This document shows, one piece after another, positions 1-6,252 of a stretch of DNA of 22,179 bases. This DNA comes from Bacteroidetes bacterium UBA4408 (GTDB taxonomy: Bacteria; Bacteroidota; Bacteroidia; UBA4408), in the NCBI GenBank assembly GCA_002389785.1, contig DGQS01000232.1, forward strand, positions 1 through 22,179, written 5' to 3'. Position 1 is the stretch's first letter; each line of letters begins with the position of its first letter. Under the pieces are notes generated by a model. That model ran no database searches. It was not told the origin of the DNA and saw nothing but the letters and a program-made list of their open reading frames with translations. The position numbers were made by a program, and so were the translations under genes.

Positions 1-14
1 ATTTTACTAGGTAA

Positions 15-1265
15 TCAAGCCATAGCGGCTTTTAATTTTTTCCCTTTTACAAGCTTCCTTTTCAGTAATAGCATATCCTCACTTACTTTTTTCTCAACCA
101 CCTTAGCATAAATTTGTGTTGTGCGTATGTTCTTGTGGCCAAGCATAGAACTTACTGATTCGATGGGAACTCCATTAGTTAAAGTAACTGTAGTTGCGAA
201 AGTGTGCCTTGCAGAATGGAAAGTAAGGTTCTTAGTGATTTCGCATAATACAGCTATCTCCTTTAGGTATGCATTAGTCTTTTGGTTGCTCTTTATAGGT
301 AATAGTTTTCCAGTAATAGAACACTCAGGGTGATTTTTATACTTTTCAATGATTTCAAGTGCTTTCGGCAGCAGAGGTATATTTGATTTCGTTTCTGTTT
401 TCTCCCTGTGGGTGTAAATCCATTTTGCTCCATCAATGCCAATTTCAATTTCACTTTGTGTAAGCTTTGCAATATCTGCGTAAGCTAAGCCAGTATAACA
501 GGAGAAAACAAAAATGTCTCTGATTTCGTCCAACCGGGCAATTTTGAATACTTTATCCTCAATAGCTTGCAACTCTTCGGCATTTAAAAACTCTCTTTCT
601 ACCTCATTTATCGAGCCTTTGAATTTCAAAAACGGATCTTTCTCCAACCATTCGTTGGCCAGGGCAATATTTACCACCTTCCTGAGATTCCGAATATATT
701 TAATGGTGCTGTTGTGGTTGCACTTCCGGACTGTTTTTAAATAATGCTCAAATTCAGTAATAAACTTGTAATTAAGCTCAGTCAGGAACATATCCGAAGT
801 GTTATAATTCAACTTTATAAAGTTCAGGATATGGCCAAGAGTGGTTGTGTATCTTGTTAAGGTAGAGGTTGAATAGTCAATACCGACTTTCTCTTCCATT
901 TGAAGGTTGTGGTAGTTGAATAGCTCGACAAGGGTTGATTTCTTCTCTGTAATGCCTAGATAAGCGTTTTTAATGGCAATAGAGGTTACCAGCTTATTGT
1001 TTTTGATCAGGGTGTTCTCTTCATCATTCAGTTTTGTCCGAACGGTGTCGATATGCTCATTAATGCTCCTGGCATCTTCCTTATTCCCTTTAACCTTCCC
1101 TGCGGAGCTATCCCATCTTGAAATCTCAATTACCCGGTTTATGGATAATTCACTCCGTACTCCATCAACTGTAATCCGAGCATAAATTGGGGCTTCATTA
1201 TCATTGTTTTTCTTTGACTTTACAATGTAGAAGAGGATTGCGAAGGTTTGTTTCTTGTTTTTCAT
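15..1265 (-). CDS. Tyrosine site-specific recombinase (Bacteroidetes-type integrase)
   Basis: A 416-residue integrase that would catalyse strand exchange between an element and the chromosome. The layout is that of Bacteroidetes mobile-element integrases: an N-terminal arm-binding domain (about 1-95), a SAM-like core-binding domain (about 105-205) and a catalytic domain (about 225-400). In the catalytic domain I see a candidate beta-hairpin Lys293, the HSARH box (His350, Arg353), LGH with His377, and nucleophile Tyr386 in TTQIYAKV. The usual first arginine of box I is replaced: the motif reads CYTGLAYAD, with Ala261 at that place. IntDOT-like integrases are known to lack this arginine, so the protein is probably active. 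The gene is complete, AT-rich like its surroundings, and points away from the tmRNA gene 265 bp to its right. Its start is an ATG 17 bp from the nearest copy of a repeated motif. Family assignment is firm; which element it mobilises cannot be seen. Confidence 0.93.
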   Translation of the reverse strand: MKNKKQTFAILFYIVKSKKNNDNEAPIYARITVDGVRSELSINRVIEISRWDSSAGKVKGNKEDARSINEHIDTVRTKLNDEENTLIKNNKLVTSIAIKNAYLGITEKKSTLVELFNYHNLQMEEKVGIDYSTSTLTRYTTTLGHILNFIKLNYNTSDMFLTELNYKFITEFEHYLKTVRKCNHNSTIKYIRNLRKVVNIALANEWLEKDPFLKFKGSINEVEREFLNAEELQAIEDKVFKIARLDEIRDIFVFSCYTGLAYADIAKLTQSEIEIGIDGAKWIYTHREKTETKSNIPLLPKALEIIEKYKNHPECSITGKLLPIKSNQKTNAYLKEIAVLCEITKNLTFHSARHTFATTVTLTNGVPIESVSSMLGHKNIRTTQIYAKVVEKKVSEDMLLLKRKLVKGKKLKAAMA

Positions 1266-1281
1266 AGGCTTATAGATTTAA

Positions 1282-1420
1282 AATTAGGACACCGAATGAT
1301 CACAAAAGTAAACAAATTGTATTATTCAGGAAATAAAATATATTGACAATTATCGAAGATTATCAAATACTTGCAGAATATTCGGTGTCCTATTCGCAGT
1401 AGTCAATTAGGACACCGAAT
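1282..1420. repeat. Three copies of a 13-16 bp motif flanking the integrase promoter
   Basis: The 16-mer AATTAGGACACCGAAT occurs at 1282-1297 and again, identical, at 1405-1420. Between them, inverted, 1380-1392 carries ATTCGGTGTCCTA, the exact complement of the 13-bp core TAGGACACCGAAT. The second and third copies therefore form a perfect 13-bp inverted repeat with a 15-bp spacer. The cluster fills the gap between the integrase gene and the tmRNA terminator. Arm-type integrase sites, excisionase or repressor sites, or part of an attachment site are all plausible. The repeats are seen directly; the role is inferred. Confidence 0.85.
1303..1310 (-). promoter_or_regulatory. Promoter -7 box of the integrase gene
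   Basis: On the minus strand this reads TACTTTTG, a full match to the Bacteroidetes -7 consensus TAnnTTTG. It lies about 38 bp before the integrase ATG. No clear -33 TTG is present at the usual 19-21 bp distance. The predicted transcription start falls at the edge of repeat copy 1282-1297, so a protein bound there would sit on the start site. Confidence 0.5.
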
Positions 1421-1464
1421 CAGACACCTAAGCATTGAGAATAATTGAATATTTTGAGATACCG

Positions 1465-1505
1465 GAAAACAAAAATCCCCTGTAAACATTATATTTACAA
1501 GGGAT
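1465..1505 (-). terminator. Rho-independent terminator of the tmRNA gene
   Basis: The arms at 1475-1486 and 1494-1505 can form a 12-bp stem with a 7-nt loop. Read on the minus strand the single non-Watson-Crick position is a G-U pair, and the stem is followed by TTTTTGTTTT. On the plus strand the same position would be a C/A mismatch, so the signal belongs to leftward transcription. It lies 24 nt after the tmRNA 3' end. Confidence 0.85.
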
Positions 1506-1529
1506 TGATGATAATTGTTTGGAAGGTTG

Positions 1530-1894
1530 TGGAGTTGGAGGGAATCGAACCCTCGTCCAAACAAGGAATCAATAAGCCTTCTACATACTTAGTGACTTTT
1601 TGATTTTCGTCGAGCAGCAGGCAAAATCACCCACCAACTGCAAGCTTATCTTCTTTATTTAATTGATGCATCGAAGCCTGCACCAACTAGCTTCACATTT
1701 GTGATGCTGCTACCGAAACGCTGTGAAGCGAAGCTTCTCGGGCAACATTGCTAGTTAATACCTTGTATTAAGCAGCAAGGGCGTAGTTAGACTCGCCATT
1801 TATAGATTTTGAGAATTAGGATTAACGAGCCATATTCACAACACTCGGTATGCTTACCTACCAATCGCACTCGCTGTCGAAACCTGACAACCCC
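1530..1894 (-). ncRNA. ssrA: tmRNA (SsrA), one-piece
   Basis: Transfer-messenger RNA, which rescues stalled ribosomes and tags the unfinished protein. The 5' end GGGGTTG (at 1894) pairs over 7 bp with CAACTCC near the 3' end (one G-U pair), forming the tRNA-like acceptor stem. The 3' part contains the T-arm GAGGG-TTCGATT-CCCTC. The tag frame lies at 1768-1797 on the minus strand and encodes GESNYALAA followed by TAA, of the same type as tags known from this phylum. After the discriminator A the genome reads CAA, so the CCA end is not encoded and must be added. The start is followed by TCAGGTTTCGACAGCG, close to the conserved tmRNA 5' region. Length about 365 nt. It has its own promoter and terminator. 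The 3' end is a known target of island integrases, and one is encoded next door. Confidence 0.97.
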
Positions 1895-1904
1895 ATTGGT
1901 AATG

Positions 1905-1935
1905 CAAAAGTACACATTATTGAAGCTGCAAGCAA
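1905..1935 (-). promoter_or_regulatory. Promoter of the tmRNA gene
   Basis: Minus strand: TACTTTTG at 1905-1912 matches TAnnTTTG. A CTTG with its TTG at 1933-1935 lies exactly 20 bp upstream, as expected for the -33 element. The mature 5' end is 10 nt beyond the -7 box, leaving room for a very short leader that RNase P would remove. Confidence 0.7.
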
Positions 1936-2099
1936 GCCGGTTAAGCTGTTTTATGGGATTTTAACTTTATGCATGACCAGTTTTCAACCCTAGATTAGCT
2001 TATTCTTATCACAAAGAAAAAGATATTAACTGTCATGTTTTGACGTTGCTTTGCTGCTATATTGTATCTACAAAATTGATAGTAATACAATCAAAAAGT

Positions 2100-2411
2100 A
2101 TGGTACCGATTCAATCAAAAAAACAACACGAAATATGCGACATTAGTGGTGTGTATATATGTTTATACCATCCCAAAAGCAAACAAAAAATAGCACAAGG
2201 CAGTCATTTTAATGCTTGCAATTATGCAGGGCTTGTATGCGAGGGTTGTTGGCATTTATCAAAAATAATAACCGAAAAAACAGCCAGCGAAAAACGAACT
2301 ATCTATTATGAAAAACTTACCAAAAAATACTTGCGTAGAGGGCAGGATAATAAAATTAAGCGGGACTTAAAAGCTCCCAAATTTAATAAGTGGGATAGCT
2401 ATAGCTGGTGA
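2100..2411 (+). CDS. Small Cys/His-rich hypothetical protein
   Basis: I do not recognise this protein. From the ATG at 2100 it has 103 residues; an in-frame upstream ATG at 2040 would add a hydrophobic stretch of 20 residues that looks less natural, so I prefer the later start. Cysteines and histidines are grouped in a way that suggests metal binding: Cys13, Cys21, His24, His36, Cys40, Cys47, Cys50 and His52. The second half is basic and rich in Lys, Arg and Tyr (YYEKLTKKYLRR). There is no signal peptide or membrane segment when the later start is used. The gene stands alone after the tmRNA promoter region and 58 bp before the TfoX-domain gene, on the same strand. No clear ribosome-binding site is present. 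The even use of codons over 100 residues and the Cys spacing favour a real gene, but without homologues this stays tentative. Confidence 0.5.
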   Translation: MVPIQSKKQHEICDISGVYICLYHPKSKQKIAQGSHFNACNYAGLVCEGCWHLSKIITEKTASEKRTIYYEKLTKKYLRRGQDNKIKRDLKAPKFNKWDSYSW

Positions 2412-2438
2412 ATACAGTTATGAAAATTATGGATTGTG

Positions 2439-2446
2439 TATTTTTG
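2439..2446 (+). promoter_or_regulatory. Promoter -7 box of the TfoX-domain gene
   Basis: TATTTTTG, a full match to TAnnTTTG, ends 23 bp before the ATG at 2470. No convincing -33 element is visible. It implies that the TfoX-domain gene is transcribed with a very short leader. Confidence 0.45.
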
Positions 2447-2469
2447 AAATCTAAACATAACAATGCAAG

Positions 2470-2826
2470 ATGGCTTACAATGAAAAACTATCCGACCGAA
2501 TTCGGGAAGCTATACAAGACCTACCCAATGTAACCGAAAAACTTATGTTTGGCGGCATCTGTTATATGGTGAATGACAAGATGTGTATAGGTGTAGTAAA
2601 GGAAGAAATGATGTGCAGAGTTGATCCTGCAAAAACGGAGCAACTGCTTGATTTGGAAGGATGCCGGCCAATGGACTTTACCAAAACACCCATGAAAGGA
2701 TTTGTGTATGTGAGTGAAGATGGCTTAAAAACAAAGGGGCAATTTGACTTTTGGATTCAACAATGCCTGGAATACAATCCACTTGCAAAAGCATCTCCAA
2801 AGAAGAAAAAGTTAGCTAAAAAGTAA
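2470..2826 (+). CDS. TfoX/Sxy N-terminal domain protein
   Basis: A 118-residue protein made of one TfoX N-terminal domain. The signature runs from MFGGICYMVNDKMCIGV (about 26-42) through RVDP (50-53) to RPMDFTKTPMKGFVYV (about 66-81) and FDFWIQQCLEY near 92-102. It ends in a Lys-rich tail (SPKKKKLAKK). In gamma-proteobacteria the full-length protein TfoX/Sxy is a competence regulator with an extra C-terminal domain. Stand-alone N-terminal-domain proteins are common in other phyla and have no settled function, so a competence role should not be assumed here. Neighbours (an unknown Cys-rich protein, a small membrane protein) give no hint. The ATG is preceded by a -7 promoter box and weakly by AACAATGCAAG. 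Confidence 0.85.
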   Translation: MAYNEKLSDRIREAIQDLPNVTEKLMFGGICYMVNDKMCIGVVKEEMMCRVDPAKTEQLLDLEGCRPMDFTKTPMKGFVYVSEDGLKTKGQFDFWIQQCLEYNPLAKASPKKKKLAKK

Positions 2827-2906
2827 GCTGCTCACTTATCATTAACAGCTTTGCTCCTTTCCAGTAAAATCGTAATTTATTGTACTGACAAAAATCATAT
2901 TCCTAA

Positions 2907-2940
2907 CTAATTGTTTCAGTTAATTTGGCTAAACAATTAG
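2907..2940. repeat. 10-bp inverted repeat upstream of small membrane protein gene
   Basis: CTAATTGTTT at 2907-2916 and AAACAATTAG at 2931-2940 are exact complements separated by 14 bp. The right arm ends 10 bp before the ATG at 2951, so the structure could be an operator or an mRNA hairpin masking translation start. There is no U-tract, so it is not a terminator. Confidence 0.55.
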
Positions 2941-2950
2941 AGAAATTTCT

Positions 2951-3286
2951 ATGGAGTCGACCAACAGAAGTGAACTTTACGAACTGGCAATTGAAATGCT
3001 CGAAAACGACCAATCGTTGAGCAATATTGAACGCGAACTAATAGCTAAAGGGGCGAGTTCAGAGCAAGTATCGAATTTGTTGCCACTTATTAAAAAAGCC
3101 CGCCACAAGCGCAAGGTAAAAAGTGGAAATATTAAGCTGGCCTTTGGTTCGGTAATTCTGGTTTCTAGTTTTTTGTTTTCATTAATAAATTTCCACTTAG
3201 GAAATTCCTTTGCTTTTGTGATGTATACCTTCACTACAGTGGGTATTGTACTGCTTTTTTGGGGATTGTATGACTTTTTTAACTAA
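2951..3286 (+). CDS. Small two-helix inner-membrane protein, function unknown
   Basis: A 111-residue protein I cannot assign to a named family. Residues 1-50 are polar and predicted helical, with the pattern LYELAIEMLENDQSLSNIERELIAKGASSEQV, which resembles a small helical bundle that might bind a partner. A basic stretch (KKARHKRKVKSG, about 48-59) precedes two hydrophobic segments, about 61-80 and 86-107. By the positive-inside rule the N-terminal domain should be cytoplasmic. The 3' end overlaps the end of the convergent thioredoxin-like gene by 8 bp. A 10-bp inverted repeat lies directly upstream. Small proteins of this design are frequent in Bacteroidota and mostly uncharacterised. Confidence 0.7.
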   Translation: MESTNRSELYELAIEMLENDQSLSNIERELIAKGASSEQVSNLLPLIKKARHKRKVKSGNIKLAFGSVILVSSFLFSLINFHLGNSFAFVMYTFTTVGIVLLFWGLYDFFN

Positions 3287-3920
3287 GAACGGCTCCCTCC
3301 TTTTGCTCTATTTTATTTTTCCATTCAAGCAACAAGTTTGTAAAATCATCTTGAACTGCCATCGTATTATCATGCGCATACCATAAATGTAAATTCGCAT
3401 TAAAAGTATCCTTGTCAACAGTAGGGTTTTGCTTTTTATACTCGATAATTTTAGCAACAATGGCTTTAGGACGTGGTCCCCATGTACCGATAACTTGTTT
3501 GGTTAATTCGTTAATGCAAATTAATTTGGGAATTCCCAATGTGCCATTGGTAAGAAAGTGCGACATTAACTCAAGATGTTCGTCACGAAAAATTAATTTA
3601 ACTTCAATACTGGGATGTGCTTCAGCGATTTTAGCGATAACCGGAATAATTTGAGCACTATCGCCACACCATGCTTCTGTAAGTATTAACCATGTATAAT
3701 TTCCTTTAAATTGATGCAGGCTCTCGAGCAATGCAGTCGTCAATTTACATTGCTTGTCGATACGCTTCATACGTTGAGCATTCAGCTTGGTCGCAACAAT
3801 ATGTGCTTCTGTTAATTCACCTGAAGTTTTACCTTCGGTGGCATATTGAAGGACTTTGTTTTTATAATTTACATAGCTAAGGCCTGCTGCCTTGCTATTT
3901 TCTAATAATGATTGATCCAT
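3279..3920 (-). CDS. Thioredoxin-fold protein with single active-site cysteine
   Basis: A thioredoxin-like protein of 213 residues from the ATG at 3920; an upstream ATG at 3953 adds 11 residues (MDCLGSKNKNC). I prefer 3920 because the helical start MDQSLLENS looks like the natural N-terminus. The fold is marked by the strand YTWLILTEAWCGDSAQIIP with the active-site loop WCGDS and by GIPKL later, whose proline matches the thioredoxin cis-proline. The second cysteine of CxxC is replaced by Ser (Cys85 and Ser88 from the ATG at 3920), so it cannot act as a normal dithiol oxidoreductase. A monothiol, peroxidase-like or binding role is possible. There is no signal peptide, so it is probably cytoplasmic. 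It is transcribed away from tryptophanase from a -7 box at 4000-4007. The gap between the two genes holds a palindrome that could control both. Confidence 0.85.
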   Translation of the reverse strand: MDQSLLENSKAAGLSYVNYKNKVLQYATEGKTSGELTEAHIVATKLNAQRMKRIDKQCKLTTALLESLHQFKGNYTWLILTEAWCGDSAQIIPVIAKIAEAHPSIEVKLIFRDEHLELMSHFLTNGTLGIPKLICINELTKQVIGTWGPRPKAIVAKIIEYKKQNPTVDKDTFNANLHLWYAHDNTMAVQDDFTNLLLEWKNKIEQKEGAVLS

Positions 3921-3999
3921 ACAGTTTTTATTTTTTGATCCTAAACAGTCCAATACGTTGTTTTTATCCGGCTTTTATTCTTGCTTCAGATTTGTGCTA

Positions 4000-4007
4000 C
4001 AAAGGTA
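4000..4007 (-). promoter_or_regulatory. Promoter -7 box of the thioredoxin-like gene
   Basis: Minus strand TACCTTTG fits TAnnTTTG. The place where the -33 element should be is partly covered by the palindrome at 4016-4035. Confidence 0.5.
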
Positions 4008-4015
4008 ATTTTTAA

Positions 4016-4035
4016 TTCGGACATATTTATCCGAA
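4016..4035. promoter_or_regulatory. Candidate operator (palindrome) between divergent genes
   Basis: TTCGGA at 4016-4021 and TCCGAA at 4030-4035 are exact complements with an 8-bp AT-rich spacer. The site lies 9 bp upstream of the minus-strand -7 box (4000-4007) and 15 bp upstream of the plus-strand -7 box (4050-4057), so it touches the -33 region of both divergent promoters. The binding protein is unknown; the Rrf2 regulator encoded downstream of tnaA is one candidate. Confidence 0.45.
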
Positions 4036-4049
4036 ATACAAATAAATTT

Positions 4050-4057
4050 TATCTTTG
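4050..4057 (+). promoter_or_regulatory. Promoter -7 box of tnaA
   Basis: TATCTTTG fits TAnnTTTG and lies 20 bp before the tnaA ATG. A run of ten A (4064-4073) and four T fills most of the short leader, a typical AT-rich translation start region for this phylum. Confidence 0.55.
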
Positions 4058-4077
4058 AGCTCGAAAAAAAAAATTTT

Positions 4078-5460
4078 ATGGCACAAAAACTACGCACCTT
4101 AACAGAACCATTTAAAATTAAAATGGTTGAACCTTTAAAAATTACCACAGAAGCTTACCGCACCAAAGCCCTTGAGGAAGCCCATTACAATACATTTTTG
4201 TTGCATTCGAGCGATGTGTTTATAGATTTATTAACCGATAGTGGCACAGGTGCAATGAGCGACCGTCAATGGGCCGGAATAATGATGGGTGATGAAAGTT
4301 ATGCAGGTGCTCGAAGTTGGGAGCATTTAGAAAAAGTTGTAAAAACATTAACCGGAATGCCACATGTTTTACCAACGCATCAAGGTCGTGCAGGCGAACG
4401 CATTTTGTACAGCATATTAGGAGGAAAAGGAAAAGTTTTTATTAGCAACACACATTTCGACACTACTCGGGCAAACATTGAATATAGCGGCGCACAAGCC
4501 ATTGATATAGTTTATGAAGAAGCGAAGGATCCTGAACTTGATTTACCGTTTAAGGGAAATATGGATGTGGAACAACTCGTAAAAATTATTGAAAAAGAAG
4601 GCAGAGAGGCGATTGGAGCAGTAATTATTACAGTAACTAACAATTCGTCAGGTGGGCAACCGGTAAGCATGGCCAATGTTAAATCCATTCGAGAAATTTG
4701 CGATCGTTACAATTTATTGTTGGTGATTGACGGTTGTCGCATAGCCGAAAATGCTTATTTTATTAAACATCGCGAAAAAGAATATGCAGCTAAAACATAC
4801 GAAGAAATTGCAAAAGAAATGTTGCGTTTGGGCGATGCTTTTATAATGAGTGCAAAAAAAGATGGATTGGTTAATATTGGCGGTTTGCTCACAATAAAAG
4901 ATGAAAACCTTGCATTGAAGTGTAAGAACTTGCTCATTATTTCAGAAGGTTTTACCACTTACGGAGGACTTGCCGGTCGTGATATGGAAGCACTCGCTAT
5001 TGGACTTACAGAAGTGTTTGATGAAGATTATTTGCATTATCGAATTCGCAGCACCGGGTATCTTGGCGAGAAATTAAAAGAGAAAGGAATTCCGGTGGTA
5101 TGGCCCATTGGAGGACATGCTGTGTATGTTGATGCAAAAAAATTGTACAAGAATATTCCGGTGAATCAGTATCCGGGTCAAGCCTTGGTATGTGATTTAT
5201 ATACTAAAGGCGGCATTCGTTGTGTTGAAGTTGGCAGTGTTATGTTTGGCAAATACGACACCTCCGGAAAATTGATTCCGGCGCCGAATGAATTGGTGAG
5301 ACTTGCCATTCCACGCAGAGTTTATACCCAGAGCCACATTGATTATGTATTGGATATTTTTGATGATATTCTTGAGATTTGTGAGCGAAAATCGGGTTAT
5401 AAAATTACCTATGAACCACAATTTTTAAGACATTTTACGGCGCATTTTGAAAAGATTTAA
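4078..5460 (+). CDS. tnaA: Tryptophanase (tryptophan indole-lyase)
   Basis: A PLP enzyme of 460 residues that splits L-tryptophan to indole, pyruvate and ammonia in the cytoplasm. The family signature is continuous from PFKIKMVEPLKITTEAYR to LRHFTAHFEKI. The PLP lysine is Lys261 in SAKKDGLVNIGG; Asp218 and Arg221 match the cofactor-binding Asp and Arg, and Tyr75 (GDESYAG) the catalytic tyrosine. The close relative tyrosine phenol-lyase has Thr in FTTT, Met-Glu-Arg in its substrate loop and Phe near the C-terminus. Here these are Asp128 (FDTT), Val-Glu-Val (RCVEVG) and His452 (LRHF), the tryptophanase states. Overall length and several segments (NTFLL, MSDRQWAG) are nearer to tyrosine phenol-lyase, so substrate choice is inferred from those few positions. 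It has its own promoter and shares its upstream region with the thioredoxin-like gene; an Rrf2 regulator gene follows 108 bp downstream. Confidence 0.85.
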   Translation: MAQKLRTLTEPFKIKMVEPLKITTEAYRTKALEEAHYNTFLLHSSDVFIDLLTDSGTGAMSDRQWAGIMMGDESYAGARSWEHLEKVVKTLTGMPHVLPTHQGRAGERILYSILGGKGKVFISNTHFDTTRANIEYSGAQAIDIVYEEAKDPELDLPFKGNMDVEQLVKIIEKEGREAIGAVIITVTNNSSGGQPVSMANVKSIREICDRYNLLLVIDGCRIAENAYFIKHREKEYAAKTYEEIAKEMLRLGDAFIMSAKKDGLVNIGGLLTIKDENLALKCKNLLIISEGFTTYGGLAGRDMEALAIGLTEVFDEDYLHYRIRSTGYLGEKLKEKGIPVVWPIGGHAVYVDAKKLYKNIPVNQYPGQALVCDLYTKGGIRCVEVGSVMFGKYDTSGKLIPAPNELVRLAIPRRVYTQSHIDYVLDIFDDILEICERKSGYKITYEPQFLRHFTAHFEKI

Positions 5461-5474
5461 AATACTAATTTTAA

Positions 5475-5496
5475 TTGAATTTATCGGTAAATTCAA
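5475..5496. promoter_or_regulatory. 22-bp palindrome upstream of the Rrf2 regulator gene
   Basis: TTGAATTTA at 5475-5483 and TAAATTCAA at 5488-5496 are exact complements around a 4-bp centre (TCGG). There is no T-tract on either side, so it is a poor terminator. Size and symmetry are what a dimeric Rrf2-type regulator would bind, and the position 72 bp before the rrf2 ATG would suit autoregulation. Function inferred. Confidence 0.55.
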
Positions 5497-5568
5497 AACA
5501 GCATAGTTTTAAAAATACAGTATATATTGTAAGAAAACGAATCGTAAAAACCAACTAATATAATTAAG

Positions 5569-6006
5569 ATGTTGTTTTCAAAAGCTTGTGAATATGGTAT
5601 ACGTGCTACTATTTATATTGCGCATCAATCAAAAACTGATGCACGCGCCAGCTTAAAAGATATTGCCAAAGAAATTGCATCACCGGAAGCCTACACAGCT
5701 AAAATTTTACAGCTTTTGGTTAAAGGAAATATTATTAATTCAACAAAAGGCGCCTGGGGAGGATTTAGTATCGACGCTAAAAAATGTAAAAAAATTAAAT
5801 TACAGGATATTGCATTCGCCATCGATGGTGAAAAAAGTTATTCAACCTGTGTATTGGGCTTAAAACAATGTTCGGAGGTGCATCCTTGTCCAGTTCACGA
5901 ACAATTTAAGGGTATAAAAAAAGAGTTGATGTGGATGCTGAAAAGTACTGATTTGCATAGCATGATGAACAGTATTGAGGAAGGAAGCAGCTGCTTAAAA
6001 ATATAG
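5569..6006 (+). CDS. Rrf2-family transcriptional regulator with Fe-S cysteines
   Basis: A 145-residue DNA-binding regulator of the Rrf2 (IscR/NsrR-like) family. The start MLFSKACEYGIRATIYIA is the usual one, followed by a winged helix with SLKDIAKEIASPEAYTAKILQLLVKGNII and the wing STKGAWGGFSI. Three cysteines (Cys94, Cys101, Cys107) and a nearby His110 (TCVLGLKQC...PCPVH) match the pattern that holds a 2Fe-2S or nitrosative-stress-sensitive cluster in this family. I therefore expect it to sense iron-sulphur status, oxygen or NO. Its targets cannot be read from the protein. A 22-bp palindrome lies between it and tnaA, and another palindrome lies in front of tnaA. The gene could be expressed from its own AT-rich upstream region or by readthrough from tnaA. 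The crtI gene begins 246 bp downstream. Confidence 0.9.
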   Translation: MLFSKACEYGIRATIYIAHQSKTDARASLKDIAKEIASPEAYTAKILQLLVKGNIINSTKGAWGGFSIDAKKCKKIKLQDIAFAIDGEKSYSTCVLGLKQCSEVHPCPVHEQFKGIKKELMWMLKSTDLHSMMNSIEEGSSCLKI

Positions 6007-6171
6007 GTTGTCTTACTATCATTAAAAAAAAGCAACTTCCCTCTAATATCTTCACTAAGATTAAGAATTAAAATCTTTACGTTTTTAAAACATTCTACTT
6101 TATTTATTGTTGTCATCTCGTGTATTTTACCTGTATTGCGCTGAAGGAGCTGAAAAAAATATAATTTAAAA

Positions 6172-6202
6172 TTTGAAAGCTGCGTTAGAATTTGTTTTTT
6201 TG
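6172..6202 (+). promoter_or_regulatory. Possible promoter of crtI
   Basis: TTTG at 6172-6175, then exactly 19 bp, then TTTTTTTG at 6195-6202, which is one base off TAnnTTTG. It ends 50 bp before the crtI ATG. The rest of the 246-bp gap after the Rrf2 gene is AT-rich and I see nothing else in it. Confidence 0.35.
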
Positions 6203-6252
6203 CACTGCCTATGAAGTTAGCAGCCCAAATTATCAAGACTTAGCTTATCATT

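Noticed and set aside
121..1185. Plus-strand open frames opposite the integrase gene
   Set aside because: Shadows of the integrase coding frame without recognisable domains or start signals.
4064..4077. A10T4 run before tnaA as a slippage or regulatory element
   Set aside because: AT-rich leaders before start codons are normal in this phylum and the run is outside the coding frame.
4078..5460. Tyrosine phenol-lyase
   Set aside because: Similar length and segments, but the key Thr, Met-Glu-Arg and C-terminal Phe of that enzyme are Asp, Val-Glu-Val and His here, as in tryptophanase.
5895..6236. Minus-strand 113-residue frame across the rrf2 3' end and the crtI upstream gap
   Set aside because: Overlaps the rrf2 coding end, low-complexity AT-rich translation, no recognisable motif.
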